A DNA stretch of 64,000 bases from Sphingomonas tagetis (GCF_024211275.1 NZ_JAMLDX010000012.1:61855-125854); one strand, 5' to 3'; counted from the stretch's first letter, positions 41,616 to 52,951 are shown. Numbers and translations are program-made. The notes: generated by a model from the sequence alone, not told the origin.

Positions 41616-42251
41616 ATGCGCTGGCTGTTCTGGGTCGCTGTGCTGACGGGGGCGAGCAATTCGCTGAGCGCCTGGGGGCTGGTCGAGGCCGGCACGTGGC
41701 AGGCGGCGTGGAAGACGTCGGGGGTCGCCTTGCTGGCGGCGTGGGCGGCGACGCAGGCGCGGAACGCCGATGGCGGGCTGATCGCGGGCGTGCTGGCGCT
41801 TGGGGCGCTGGGCGATCTGTTGCTGGAGACGCATGGCTTTGCCGCGGGCGGCGCGGCGTTCGCGGCGGGGCATGTGGCGGCGATCTGGCTGTATCTGCGC
41901 AATCGGCGTGCGGCGCCGAGCATGAGCCAGTGGCTGCTGGGCTGGGCGCTGGTGCCGCTGGTGACGCTGATCGCGCTGCTGTTCTCGCGCGGCGACAAGG
42001 GCGTGGCGGTCTATGCCGTGCTGCTCGGCGCGATGGCGGCGACCGCGTGGATCAGCCGCTTTCCGCGCTATCGCGTGGGGATCGGCGCGATGCTGTTCGT
42101 GGCGTCTGACCTGCTGATCTTTGCGCGGATGGGGCCGCTGGCGGGATCGGCGGTGCCGGGGATGCTGATCTGGCCGCTATATTTTGCGGGGCAGGCGTTG
42201 GTTGCCTGGGGCGTCGTTCAGGCGCTGTCGTCGGACCAGCGGGTGTCGTAA
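41616..42251 (+). CDS. Lysoplasmalogenase (YhhN/TMEM86 family)
   Basis: A 211-residue integral membrane protein with about eight hydrophobic segments spread over the whole length. The conserved GDLLLE (residues 67-72) and ASDLLIFAR (about 171-179) acids fit the YhhN family, whose animal members hydrolyse lysoplasmalogen vinyl ethers; bacterial substrate is uncertain. ATG 41616 follows AGGAAAAGGGAAAG; a GTG one codon earlier is possible. Overlaps the convergent membrane protein gene by 34 bases. Confidence 0.8.
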   Translation: MRWLFWVAVLTGASNSLSAWGLVEAGTWQAAWKTSGVALLAAWAATQARNADGGLIAGVLALGALGDLLLETHGFAAGGAAFAAGHVAAIWLYLRNRRAAPSMSQWLLGWALVPLVTLIALLFSRGDKGVAVYAVLLGAMAATAWISRFPRYRVGIGAMLFVASDLLIFARMGPLAGSAVPGMLIWPLYFAGQALVAWGVVQALSSDQRVS

Positions 42252-42640
42252 CGGACGATTACGCCGCTGATCGATCCAGTGGCGATCAATGCCAAGCCTA
42301 GCGGCGATTCGAGAGCTGGATCGAGCGGTAAAACGCCCAAAGCCATTACGGCACCGCCCACGATTGCCCAGATGGCGGGGTGGGCGAGGCCCGGATTGAG
42401 TGCGGCGGCCCGGCCCATCAGCCGGCCGCCAATCCACACCGGCACCAGCGCGAGGGCCGCGCCGAACATCGTCGCCATGATAAGGGCCGCTGCAATGCCG
42501 GTCAGATCGTTCAGTGTAAGGTTCGGTTCGATTGCCTGGCCGGGGTCGAGCATCATAGTTGCGAGTGCGATCATGAGCAGAAACAGCGGGCCGGCGGTCA
42601 GTGTAGCGATGAAACGCCTGTGCGAAAATTCGGTTTGCAT
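42218..42640 (-). CDS. Four-helix membrane protein, unknown function
   Basis: A 140-residue protein with four hydrophobic segments (about 12-30, 48-70, 87-106 and 112-128) and an N-terminal basic MQTEFSHRRF. No family is recognised. Its 3' end overlaps the convergent lysoplasmalogenase gene; hydrophobic periodicity and GC skew in the codons favour a real gene. Confidence 0.6.
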   Translation of the reverse strand: MQTEFSHRRFIATLTAGPLFLLMIALATMMLDPGQAIEPNLTLNDLTGIAAALIMATMFGAALALVPVWIGGRLMGRAAALNPGLAHPAIWAIVGGAVMALGVLPLDPALESPLGLALIATGSISGVIVRYDTRWSDDSA

Positions 42641-42707
42641 TAGGGCTCTCCCCGCATTCGTCTGGTGAGAAGCAGCGCGCCCGCTCCGACGAGCTCGCTG
42701 CTTGCTG

Positions 42708-43082
42708 TCAGGCGGCTACCGGCCGTGTCTCGCTATCAAGCCAGTGGTTCACTTTGCGGCCGAACTGGGCGATGGCGCCCATGTTGAAGAAGTGCATCGC
42801 GCCGACCACGATCACAGCAAGAACGACCTTGCTACTGAGGAAACGGATCGCCTCGGGAACAGTGGTCGGCTCCCGGCCTAGGCTGAGCGTCAGGGTGATG
42901 AACCCAAGGTTGATCAGGTAGAAGCCGACGACCAACAGATGGTTGGTGGAGCGGGCGAGTGTCTCGTTCTGGCCGAAGCACTGGATCAGGAACACGATAC
43001 CGTTGCGGCTGAGCGTGCGGGCGACCCAGATCGTCAGCGCGATCGTGATGACGAGGTAGAGCGCGTAAGTGGTTTCGACCAT
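42708..43082 (-). CDS. Small integral membrane protein downstream of the desaturase
   Basis: A 124-residue protein with three hydrophobic segments (about 4-23, 45-68 and 84-107) and a basic GRKVNHWLDSETRP end. I do not know the family. It is transcribed with the desaturase gene 17 bases upstream, which implies a membrane-lipid context. Start ATG 43082; an upstream in-frame extension into the desaturase is spurious. Confidence 0.65.
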   Translation of the reverse strand: MVETTYALYLVITIALTIWVARTLSRNGIVFLIQCFGQNETLARSTNHLLVVGFYLINLGFITLTLSLGREPTTVPEAIRFLSSKVVLAVIVVGAMHFFNMGAIAQFGRKVNHWLDSETRPVAA

Positions 43083-43099
43083 TGTTCGTCTCCTTTGAG

Positions 43100-43918
43100 T
43101 TAGAGGCTTGGCAGAGGAACGACCATCCGCATCCGCGCGGCCAGCCTTGGCGCGGCGGTGTCGAGGCGGGCGGCGAGGGTGGGGAGGCGGCTGACGGGCA
43201 CCGCGGGGAAGAGGTGGTGTTCGAGGTGAAAGAACATATTGTAGCTGACGAGGTTGAGCAGCCGGCCGCGCTGGGTGCGGGCGATCGGACCGTCCTCGCA
43301 GCCGTGATGCGTGATCCACACCGCGAAGAAGGCGGTCAGGCATTGCGCGGTCAGCATCGCGGCGAGGTGGTAGAGCAACGGCGGCCATAGCGTGACGAGT
43401 GCGATTGCGACGATGAGCAGGTTGAGCGCGAGGTCTATAGTCATCCGCCGCCGCAGCTGCGGGCCGCCATGGCGCCAGCCGTAGAGGTGGGTCTCGATGG
43501 GGAAGCGCGGGCCGTAGAGCAGCACCTGCCACAGCTTCATATGACCGCACTTGCCCTCGATATCGTCGGCGGTGCCGATCCGGGCGTGGTGATGCAGATG
43601 ATTGAATGCGACCGAGCTGTTGGAGCCGAGCATCAGCGCGCTGAGAACGTGGAGCACCCGGCGAGTGCCGCGCGGGCCGAAGCCGAGATTGTGGTGGATC
43701 GCCTCATGGTTGAGGCGCAACGCGGTGAGGAAGAACAGGAAGGAGCTGAGCGCGGCAAGCGGCCACAGGCGGAATTGCGCCGCGGTCAGGGATAGGGCGA
43801 GCCAGGGGAGCGGGTGGAGGCACTCGATCGCGCCGTCACGCGGACGCATGGGCACGAGATCGCGCCAGGAAACATGGCGCAGCGCCGGATCGGTGGCGGC
43901 TTGATGGGGTCTGGCCAT
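43100..43918 (-). CDS. Fatty acid desaturase-like protein
   Basis: A 272-residue membrane di-iron desaturase or hydroxylase. All three histidine clusters are visible: HEAIHH (about residue 70), HLHHH (about 107), and HLEHH near 235, with an extra HHG at about 205. The hydrophobic segments sit between them. Substrate could be fatty acids, carotenoids or another lipid. An 18-bp operator-like sequence shared with the regulator's promoter lies 15-32 bases upstream of its ATG, just ahead of GGGAGA. Confidence 0.85.
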   Translation of the reverse strand: MARPHQAATDPALRHVSWRDLVPMRPRDGAIECLHPLPWLALSLTAAQFRLWPLAALSSFLFFLTALRLNHEAIHHNLGFGPRGTRRVLHVLSALMLGSNSSVAFNHLHHHARIGTADDIEGKCGHMKLWQVLLYGPRFPIETHLYGWRHGGPQLRRRMTIDLALNLLIVAIALVTLWPPLLYHLAAMLTAQCLTAFFAVWITHHGCEDGPIARTQRGRLLNLVSYNMFFHLEHHLFPAVPVSRLPTLAARLDTAAPRLAARMRMVVPLPSL

Positions 43919-43932
43919 GTCATGTCTCCCTG

Positions 43933-43950
43933 TTCTGTAATTTCAGAAAT
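43933..43950. promoter_or_regulatory. Operator-like site upstream of the desaturase gene
   Basis: TTCTGTAATTTCAGAAAT, identical over 18 bases to the site at 44549-44566. It contains inverted TTCTG/CAGAA arms. It lies between the desaturase start and its regulator's 3' end, so binding could block desaturase transcription. Confidence 0.7.
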
Positions 43951-43987
43951 AGATTGACGAGGATGTGCGGTCTTCGGTCGGGTTGGG

Positions 43988-44539
43988 TCAGTCCTTGGGT
44001 GAGCGGGCGCCGGGGAGGAAGCGGGCGACCTTGCCGCCGAGCTTCATCAGCGCGACGAGCGTAGGCTTGGGCAGGACGCGGACCTGATCGTACCAGCCGC
44101 CGAGCGTGCCGATGAATTCGTGCATCCGCGTAACTCGCTCGCGCAGCTGGGGCGGGGCGGACTTGTCGGCGGCGAGGCGCTGGGCGAGCTCGCCGAGCAG
44201 CTGGACGGTGGGGTCGATCTCGCGGCGCTTGCGCTCGGCGACGATGCGCATGAGCATTTCCCACAAATCGGTCTCGGCGGTGAAATGGGCGCGGCGGTCG
44301 CCCTCGACATGCACGCGGCGGACGATGCCATAGCCTTGCAGCTCCTTGAGCCCGGTCGAGACGTTGGAGCGGGCAAGCCCGAGCGTCTCGACGATTTCCT
44401 CGGCATGGAGCGGGCGGTCGGCGAGGTAGAGCAAGGCATGGACCTGCGCGACGGAGCGGTTGACGCCCCAATGCGTTCCCATCTCGCCCCAGTGGAGGAT
44501 GAACGCCTTGGCGTCGGGATGGGCAGCGAAATTTGTCAT
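43988..44539 (-). CDS. GbsR/MarR-type transcriptional regulator
   Basis: A 183-residue winged-helix protein. The wHTH spans about residues 25-100 (VNRSVAQVHALLYLAD, HAEEIVETLGLARSNVSTGLKELQ, then the wing GIVRRVHVEGDRRAHF). A helical C-terminal dimerisation part follows. ATG 44539 is chosen: the longer reading runs into the divergent VOC gene. A copy of the 18-bp operator-like sequence lies 8-27 bases upstream of its start, consistent with autoregulation. It is expected to control the adjacent desaturase and VOC genes. Confidence 0.85.
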   Translation of the reverse strand: MTNFAAHPDAKAFILHWGEMGTHWGVNRSVAQVHALLYLADRPLHAEEIVETLGLARSNVSTGLKELQGYGIVRRVHVEGDRRAHFTAETDLWEMLMRIVAERKRREIDPTVQLLGELAQRLAADKSAPPQLRERVTRMHEFIGTLGGWYDQVRVLPKPTLVALMKLGGKVARFLPGARSPKD

Positions 44540-44546
44540 GTTTGTT

Positions 44547-44566
44547 ATTTCTGTAATTTCAGAAAT
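44547..44566. promoter_or_regulatory. Operator-like palindrome between the regulator and VOC genes
   Basis: ATTTCTGTAATTTCAGAAAT: 7-bp arms ATTTCTG/CAGAAAT with a 6-base centre. It lies between two divergent starts (8 bases from the regulator's, 16 from the VOC gene's), so one bound dimer could repress both. The inner 18 bases match the site before the desaturase gene. Confidence 0.75.
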
Positions 44567-44581
44567 TAAAGGAGTCAACCG

Positions 44582-44971
44582 ATGATCGATCATATGGGCG
44601 TGGCGGTCAGCGATGCGAAGCGATCGAAGGCGTTTTACGAGGCCGCGCTGAAGCCGTTGGGGATGAAATGCCTGACCGAAGTGCCGGCAGAGGAAAATGG
44701 GTCGGGCGGGGCGGCCTATGGCTTCGGCGTCGAGGGTGGCGGCGAGTTCTGGGTGGGCGACAATGAGAGGGTCGGCGAGGGGACGCATGTGGCGTTTCGG
44801 GCGGAAACGCGTGCGCAGGTCGATGCCTTTTACGAAGCGGCGATCGCGGCGGGCGGGCGCGACCATGGCGCGCCGGGGCTGCGGCCCCATTATGGCCCGG
44901 CCTATTATGCGGCTTTCGTTTTCGATCCCGATGGGATCAATATCGAGGCGGTTTGCTACGCGGCTGAATGA
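44582..44971 (+). CDS. VOC-family (glyoxalase/dioxygenase-like) protein
   Basis: A 129-residue vicinal-oxygen-chelate fold protein. It starts MIDHMGVAVSDAKRSKAFYE with a metal-ligand type His4, has HVAFRAETRAQVDAFYEAAI in the middle and ends YAAFVFDPDGINIEAVCY with the Glu ligand. Expected to bind a metal and act on a small molecule or lipid derivative. AAAGGAG precedes the ATG. It is divergent from the regulator and shares its operator-like site. Confidence 0.85.
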   Translation: MIDHMGVAVSDAKRSKAFYEAALKPLGMKCLTEVPAEENGSGGAAYGFGVEGGGEFWVGDNERVGEGTHVAFRAETRAQVDAFYEAAIAAGGRDHGAPGLRPHYGPAYYAAFVFDPDGINIEAVCYAAE

Positions 44972-44979
44972 GGGACGCC

Positions 44980-45429
44980 ATGAAGGTTTTCACCATCGGT
45001 TATGAGGGCGCGACGATGGACTCGTTCCTGGGCACGCTGGAACGGGCCGGGGTCGGGCAGGTGATCGATGTGCGGCAGCTGCCCTTGTCGCGGCGGCCGG
45101 GCTTTTCCAAGGCGCCGCTGACCGCGGCGCTGGCCGAGCGCGGGATCGGCTATGTGCATCTGAAGGCGCTGGGTACGCCCAAGCCGGGGCGCGATGCGGC
45201 GAAGAAGGGTGATCGCGCGACGCTGGAGGCGGTCTATGCCGGGCAGCTGGAATTGCCCGAGGCGCAGGCGCAGGCGGCGAAGATGCGCGAGCTGATCGCG
45301 GAGAAGCCTAGCGCCTTGCTGTGTTTCGAACGCGATCCGTGCATGTGCCATCGGACCTTGCTGATCGCGGCCGAGGGCGAGGGGGTCGAGGTGGAAGACC
45401 TGTTCGCGGATGCTATATCGGCGGCATGA
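44980..45429 (+). CDS. DUF488 family protein
   Basis: A 149-residue protein with the DUF488 hallmarks: KVFTIGYEGATMDSFLGTL at the start, VIDVRQLPLSRRPGFSK in the middle and the cysteine pair CFERDPCMCHRTLL at the end, which resembles a metal or nucleotide-processing site. Function of the family is unknown. ATG 44980 (GAGGGA upstream) is preferred over ATG 44968 that overlaps the VOC stop. It is probably co-transcribed with the VOC gene. Confidence 0.85.
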   Translation: MKVFTIGYEGATMDSFLGTLERAGVGQVIDVRQLPLSRRPGFSKAPLTAALAERGIGYVHLKALGTPKPGRDAAKKGDRATLEAVYAGQLELPEAQAQAAKMRELIAEKPSALLCFERDPCMCHRTLLIAAEGEGVEVEDLFADAISAA

Positions 45430-45749
45430 GCAGCCGTCCGCTTTCGGTCTCCTCGCGCGCCGAGGAAGTTTACAATGATTTCCAGCGCGAGGTGCTGGCC
45501 GAGAAGGCGGCATCGCTGGGACGGGCGGGAAAGGCGCTGGAGGTGGCGCTGGCGACGCTGCGTGGGGCGGGCGCGGACGAGGATCGCGATGCGCTGGTGC
45601 AGGCCGCGGCGGATGCGGCTCATGTCTATCTGATCCAGCGCGAGGCGGCGGGGATCCATCGGCTTGGCTCGCCGCTCGAGGATTTCGGCGTGCCGGGCGA
45701 GGTGCGGGTGCGGATCGGGGCGCGGCCTAGCCCGCCACCGGCAGCCTGA
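45426..45749 (+). CDS. Small protein of unknown function (DUF6665-like)
   Basis: A 107-residue soluble, Ala-rich helical protein whose AEKAASLGRAGKALEVALATLRGA segment (one helix, cut here) reminds me of DUF6665 proteins; this is weak. ATG 45426 overlaps the DUF488 stop by 4 bases (ATGA). Its last 23 bases overlap the convergent DUF952 gene. Confidence 0.6.
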   Translation: MSSRPLSVSSRAEEVYNDFQREVLAEKAASLGRAGKALEVALATLRGAGADEDRDALVQAAADAAHVYLIQREAAGIHRLGSPLEDFGVPGEVRVRIGARPSPPPAA

Positions 45750-46070
45750 CGCTGCCGTCGTCGTCGCGTTCGAGCGGGGAATAGGCGATCACGGTTGCGA
45801 GCGTGAGCCTGCCGTAGAGGTGCGGGAATTCGGCATCGCCGCGCGAGATTTCCCATTTGATCGCGTCGCCATGCGCTTCGAGGTCGACCGCGGTGACCCA
45901 CAGGTCCGGCTGGCCAACGAAATGCTTGTCGATGGTTTCGGTGAGCTGGGCGGCGGTGGAGAGGTGGATATAGCCGTCCGCCACGTCGATCGGCGCACCG
46001 GTGAAGCTGCCGGCCTCGAGCGCGGTCATCTGATCGGCGGTGAGGACCTTGTAGGCGGTGACGGGACGGC

Positions 46071-46074
<4 letters not shown>
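45727..46074 (-). CDS. DUF952 family protein
   Basis: A 115-residue protein of the DUF952 group: AYKVLTADQMTAL, then DVADGYIHLSTAAQLTETIDKHF (the family's DGFIHLS-type core) and a final beta strand with FPHLYGRLTLATVIA. The fold is ADP-ribosyl-transferase-like by family reputation, with unknown role. It overlaps the gyrA end by 4 bases (gyrA stop TGA inside its ATG), so gyrA is followed by it on the same strand in reverse order: this gene lies downstream of gyrA. Confidence 0.82.
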
Positions 46075-48821
<2,747 letters not shown>

Positions 48822-49076
48822 GTGCTGGTGCTTTCTGGAGCTTGTTACAGTGTCGTGACCGCTCTAGCGGGGGCCAGACCACCTGCCAAGCCCGCGCGCG
48901 TGCTCGCGCGTGCGCGCACGCGAGGAATGCTGTGGATCGAAGGACGTTCAAAATGCGTTCAGCGTGACGGTGCAAGAGGCCGGATGTTCGCGCTTCGCCT
49001 TGACCGGCGCGAGCGGGATATTAGAGCGGCAGGCGCCCCAATAGTTGCCGCGCTTGCCGCGTAAGGAGAGTTCTGG
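48822..49076. other. Divergent region of gyrA and a TPR gene with an alternating CG tract
   Basis: No gene is seen. CGCGCGCGTGC (48893-48903) and CGCGCGTGCGCGCACGCG (48905-48922) give about 30 bases of nearly unbroken purine-pyrimidine alternation, a Z-DNA-prone pattern, about 75 bases upstream of the gyrA start on the minus strand. Promoters for gyrA and the TPR gene must be here; GTAAGGAGAG precedes the TPR gene start. Confidence 0.6.
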
Positions 49077-50336
49077 ATGAAGTCTGTTTCGAAAGCTGCG
49101 CTCGCCGCGGCATTTCTGATGAGCGCGCCCGCCTTCATCGCTGCGTCCCCCGCGGTTGCGCAGAAGAAGAAGGAAGAGGCCGGCGCGCTGAAGATCAGCG
49201 AGGAATTCCGCAAGCCGGCGGCCGAGGTCCAGAAGCTGGTCGAGGCCAAGGACTGGGCTGGCGTCAAGGCGCGGGTCGATGCGCTGGACGCGCTCGCCAA
49301 GAATGACGACGAGAAATATTATGCGGCGACGTTCCGGCTGCAGGCTTCGGCGGCGACCAGCGACAATCCCAACATCATCCGCGCGCTCGACATCCTGATC
49401 GCCAACCCCAAGACGCCGCCGGCGGATCTGGGCCGCTACCACTTCTTCCGCGGTGATTTCGCCTATCAGGAAAAGAAGTTTGCGGACGCGGCGGGGCATT
49501 TCGCCAAGGCGCGCGATCTGGGCTTCCAGCCGCAGGGCACCAACCTCAACCTGCGCATCGCGCAGGCACAGCTCGATGGCGGCCAGGTCGTCGAGGGCGC
49601 TGCCGCGATCGACGCCGCGATCAAGGCCGAGGAAGCCGCCGGCCGCAAGGCGCCGGAAGCGTGGTACAAGGTCGTCGTCTCCAAATTCTACACCAAGGGT
49701 GACAAGGCGAATGCGGCGACCTGGCTCGCGCGTCAGGTCGCGGCCTATCCCAGCCCCGATGCCTGGCGTTCGTCGCTGATGGTGTTCATGGAGCAGGCCA
49801 GCACCAAGGGCACGACGCTCGACGCCGACCACCGGCTCGACATCCTGCGGCTGATCCGTGCGGCCAAGGGGCTGGCGGGCGAGGCCGACTATTACGAATA
49901 TGCCGATGCGGCACAGCGCCGCGGCCTGCCGTGGGAAGTCGTGTCGCTGGTCGACGAGGGCCGTGCGCTGGGCAAGATCACCAAGCCGAACCCGCGCATC
50001 GACCCGATCTATTCGCAGGCGGTGAACCGTCAGAAGGCGGAAGTGTCGCTGGCATCGGAAGAGAAGCGCGCGGCAGCCGGCGCCAACGGCGCGGTCGCGA
50101 TGTCGACCGCCGACGCCTATCTCGCCAGCGGCAACAATGCCAAGGCGATCGAGCTGTATCGCCTGGCGTTGCAGAAGGGCGGCGTCGATACCTCGCTGGT
50201 GAACACGCGTCTCGGCATCGCGCTGGCGCGGTCGGGCCAGAAGGCCGAGGCCAAGGCCGCGTTCTCCGGGGTTTCCGGATCGCCGCGCGGTGATATCGCG
50301 CGCTTCTGGACGACCTGGCTCGACCAGCAGCCCTGA
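49077..50336 (+). CDS. Exported TPR-repeat protein
   Basis: A 419-residue protein with a Sec signal peptide (ALAAAFLMSAPAFIAASPAVA, about 9-28, cut near AVA-QKK) and a helical body. TPR-like pairs are near RYHFFRGDFAYQEKKFADAAGHFAKA (about 115-140, cut here) and AYLASGNNAKAIELYRLALQKGG (about 347-370). The rest is Ala/Lys/Glu helical. Function unknown; probably a periplasmic scaffold or lipoprotein partner. A clean terminator follows directly. Confidence 0.75.
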   Translation: MKSVSKAALAAAFLMSAPAFIAASPAVAQKKKEEAGALKISEEFRKPAAEVQKLVEAKDWAGVKARVDALDALAKNDDEKYYAATFRLQASAATSDNPNIIRALDILIANPKTPPADLGRYHFFRGDFAYQEKKFADAAGHFAKARDLGFQPQGTNLNLRIAQAQLDGGQVVEGAAAIDAAIKAEEAAGRKAPEAWYKVVVSKFYTKGDKANAATWLARQVAAYPSPDAWRSSLMVFMEQASTKGTTLDADHRLDILRLIRAAKGLAGEADYYEYADAAQRRGLPWEVVSLVDEGRALGKITKPNPRIDPIYSQAVNRQKAEVSLASEEKRAAAGANGAVAMSTADAYLASGNNAKAIELYRLALQKGGVDTSLVNTRLGIALARSGQKAEAKAAFSGVSGSPRGDIARFWTTWLDQQP

Positions 50337-50358
50337 CGCCGACGATGGAAATGAAGGA

Positions 50359-50385
50359 GGGGCGGCCGCCGTGCCGCCCCTTTTT
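50359..50385 (+). terminator. Rho-independent terminator of the TPR gene
   Basis: GGGGCGGC and GCCGCCCC arms around a CGCCGT-type loop are followed directly by TTTTT (50381-50385). It ends at the stop codon of the convergent Lrp gene. Confidence 0.85.
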
Positions 50386-50850
50386 CTATGCGTCGACGGG
50401 AACGCCGGGCAGCGCCTTGGACGAGCGGATCGTCAGCGATGTGCGGACATGCTCGACATTGGGGGCGGTGGTCAGTTTTGTCGTGAGGAACTGCTGGAAG
50501 CTGCTGAGGTCGCGCGCGACGATCTTGAGGATGAAGTCGATGTCGCCGTTGAGCATGTAGCATTCGCGGATTTCGGGGATTTCCGCGACATGTGCCTCGA
50601 ACGCCTCGAGATCGGTCTCGGCCTGGCTCTTGAGGCTGACCATCGCGAACACGGTGATCGAATAGCCGAGCCAGGTCGGGTCGAGATCGGCGTGATAGCC
50701 GCGGATCGCGCCCTTTTCCTCCAGCGTGCGCACGCGGCGCAGGCAGGGCGGGGCGGTCAGTCCGACGCGCTCGGCCAGCTCGACATTGGTCATCCGGCCA
50801 TCGTCCTGGAGATGCGCCATGATTTGCCGGTCGATCTCGTCAAAGGCCAT
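50386..50850 (-). CDS. Lrp/AsnC family transcriptional regulator
   Basis: A 154-residue leucine-responsive type regulator. The N-terminal HTH is in MTNVELAERVGLTAPPCLRRVRTLEEKGAI (about 18-50, cut here), and the C-terminal RAM/ACT-like effector domain has YHADLDPTWLGYSITVFAMVS and ECYMLNGDIDFILKIVARDL. The effector is probably an amino acid. ATG 50850 is chosen; much longer readings antisense to the kinase are spurious. The 165 bases before it and the kinase include an AT-rich stretch near 50895-50920 suited to promoter melting. Confidence 0.92.
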   Translation of the reverse strand: MAFDEIDRQIMAHLQDDGRMTNVELAERVGLTAPPCLRRVRTLEEKGAIRGYHADLDPTWLGYSITVFAMVSLKSQAETDLEAFEAHVAEIPEIRECYMLNGDIDFILKIVARDLSSFQQFLTTKLTTAPNVEHVRTSLTIRSSKALPGVPVDA

Positions 50851-51015
50851 TCGTCCGCTCCGCGCGCTCACAGGATTCAATCTCGATTCCTCCGTTAGAC
50901 ATAATAAAATTACGAGCAAGCGCAATTGTCCCACAATGCGACGTGCCGAAATCTCCGGGTGACGCGGACCCATTCCGGCGGTTAAAGAATCCTTACCGCA
51001 CGGCTTTTCCGGCGG

Positions 51016-52941
51016 GTGGGAAACGGCAGATCGGTGCGGTTCGACGATACCCTTGAGACGGTGCTGGCGGCGGATGTTTCGACACCGTTCGGCAAGGCTT
51101 CGGCCTGGCGCCAGCTCGTCGACCTGATCGGCCGCCGCCGCGTGCCCGCGGACCCGCGGGCGCTCAAGCTGTTGAATGCGATCCGGGGCGAGGTGCCGGC
51201 GGCGGTCCGCGCCGCCAGCGCGCGTGCGCTCGAACTGGCGCAGCCGCCTTATGCGCTGGTGACGCTGTGCGCGACCGACGATATCGCCGCCGCCGCGCCG
51301 GTGCTGCGCGGCGCACAGCTCAATTCGGGCGAGTGGATCGAACTGCTGCCGCGGCTCTCCGCGGCGGGCCGCGCGGTCGTGCGGGCGCGGCGCGACCTGC
51401 CGCCCGGGGTCGAGCGGGCGCTGGCGACCTTCACCGCGGATTTCGCGATCGAGACCGCAGCCGTGGCTGCGACACCGGCCGGCACGATCGCCGAATTGCT
51501 CGGCCGCATTCGCGAGCGGCCGCACGCTGACACCGCCGAGGGCACGGGACAGGACGAGGCGGCAGTGCCGCAGATGCCGGCCACCAGCTTCGTCTCGATC
51601 GGGGCGGCAGCGAAGTCGATCCCGGTGGTCGCGGCGGCGTTGCAGCAGGCGGCGGATGGCGAAACGACGTCGCCCCAAAGCGAGACAAGCGACGAGCCGT
51701 CCGCCGCGGCGACTCTTGCGCCCGAGTCCGGCGACGCGCACGATTCCACCATGGCAGCGGAAGATATGATCCTCGCCGACCCCACTGATACGGCGATGGA
51801 CCGTGCAGCGCGTCGCGAACCCGTCGATGCGCCGGCGGTCGATGGGCCGTTCGAGATCGCCGATGTCGTGGCGCGGATCGACGCCTTCTATACGCGGCAG
51901 ATCGGCCGGCCTGCAGCGCCGGTGAAACCGCCCCGCGCCGACGGATTCCGTTTCGAGACCGATGAGCAGGGTTTCATCCGGTGGGTGGACGGCGTCGCGC
52001 GCGCACCGCTGATCGGACTGTCGCTCGACGTCACCGCGACCGGGCGCGAGGCGGGCGTGGATGGCGTGGTCGCCGGCGCGTTCCGGCGGCGCGCGGCGTT
52101 CAGCGACGCGCGGCTGGTGGTGGCCGGCGAGTCCGATGCGGCGGGGGACTGGCGCATTTCCGCGACCGCGGCGTTCGATCCGGCCACGGGCCGTTTCGCC
52201 GGCTATCGCGGCACCGCGCGGCGGCCGCGCGCGGAGGAAGATGCCGCCCCGGCGCCGCAACAGGGCGCGGCGGCGGATTCGCTGCGGCAGCTGATGCACG
52301 AGCTGCGCACGCCGACCAATGCCATCGCCGGTTTCGCCGAGATGATCGAGCGGCAGATGCTGGGCGAGGCGCCCGATGTCTATCGCGAACGCGCGGCGGC
52401 GATCCGCGACCATGCGCGTGCGTTGCTGGCGGCGATCGACGACCTCGATATCGCGGCGCGGATCGAAGCTTCGGCGCTGCGGTTGCAGCCGGGCGAGGTG
52501 GCGCTGCGTCCGCTGCTGGTGCGGATCGCGGACGACCTCGGTCCGCTGACGGAAATGCGCCATGCGTCGATCGTGCTTCCGGCGGGCAATGCAGTGGTTG
52601 CCGGCGATCCGCGCGCGGTGGAGCGGCTGTTGTCGCGCATGCTGGCGACGCTGATGTCGGCGGCGGGGGAAGGCGAGGCGATCACCGTGCGACTGGCCGA
52701 AGGCGACAATCATGTCGCGCTCGGCTTCACCCGGCCACGCGCGATGGCGGCCTATCCCGACGAGGCGCTGTTCGGCATCGACGACGAGCGCGAGGATGCC
52801 GCGCTGCTCGGCACCGGCTTCGCGCTGCGGCTGGTCCGCAACCTCGCGCGCGAACTGTCGGGATCGCTGGTGATCGCGGCGGACAGCCTGACGATCAGGC
52901 TTCCCGCCGCGGTAACCAAGTCTTTGGAGGTCGTCCGCTAG
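51016..52941 (+). CDS. Cytoplasmic histidine-kinase-like protein with degenerate ATPase domain
   Basis: A 641-residue soluble protein. Residues 1-400 are Ala-rich with no recognised sensor domain and no transmembrane helix. The HisKA dimerisation/phosphoacceptor segment QLMHELRTPTNAIAGF is intact (phospho-His about 428). The HATPase part seems damaged: the N-box Asn is replaced (LLSRMLATLMSAA, Thr about 545), and the G1 DxGxG motif is absent, though a G2-like GTGFALRLV remains. It may be a phosphotransfer or regulatory relic of a kinase. The start is GTG 51016 (or GTG 51034). Divergent from the Lrp gene. Confidence 0.7.
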   Translation: MGNGRSVRFDDTLETVLAADVSTPFGKASAWRQLVDLIGRRRVPADPRALKLLNAIRGEVPAAVRAASARALELAQPPYALVTLCATDDIAAAAPVLRGAQLNSGEWIELLPRLSAAGRAVVRARRDLPPGVERALATFTADFAIETAAVAATPAGTIAELLGRIRERPHADTAEGTGQDEAAVPQMPATSFVSIGAAAKSIPVVAAALQQAADGETTSPQSETSDEPSAAATLAPESGDAHDSTMAAEDMILADPTDTAMDRAARREPVDAPAVDGPFEIADVVARIDAFYTRQIGRPAAPVKPPRADGFRFETDEQGFIRWVDGVARAPLIGLSLDVTATGREAGVDGVVAGAFRRRAAFSDARLVVAGESDAAGDWRISATAAFDPATGRFAGYRGTARRPRAEEDAAPAPQQGAAADSLRQLMHELRTPTNAIAGFAEMIERQMLGEAPDVYRERAAAIRDHARALLAAIDDLDIAARIEASALRLQPGEVALRPLLVRIADDLGPLTEMRHASIVLPAGNAVVAGDPRAVERLLSRMLATLMSAAGEGEAITVRLAEGDNHVALGFTRPRAMAAYPDEALFGIDDEREDAALLGTGFALRLVRNLARELSGSLVIAADSLTIRLPAAVTKSLEVVR

Positions 52942-52951
52942 AGCCACGTCC

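Noticed and set aside
50386..52947. Extension of the Lrp reading frame across the kinase gene
   Set aside because: Only the last 154 codons look like a protein; the rest is antisense to the kinase. The Lrp start at 50850 is clear.
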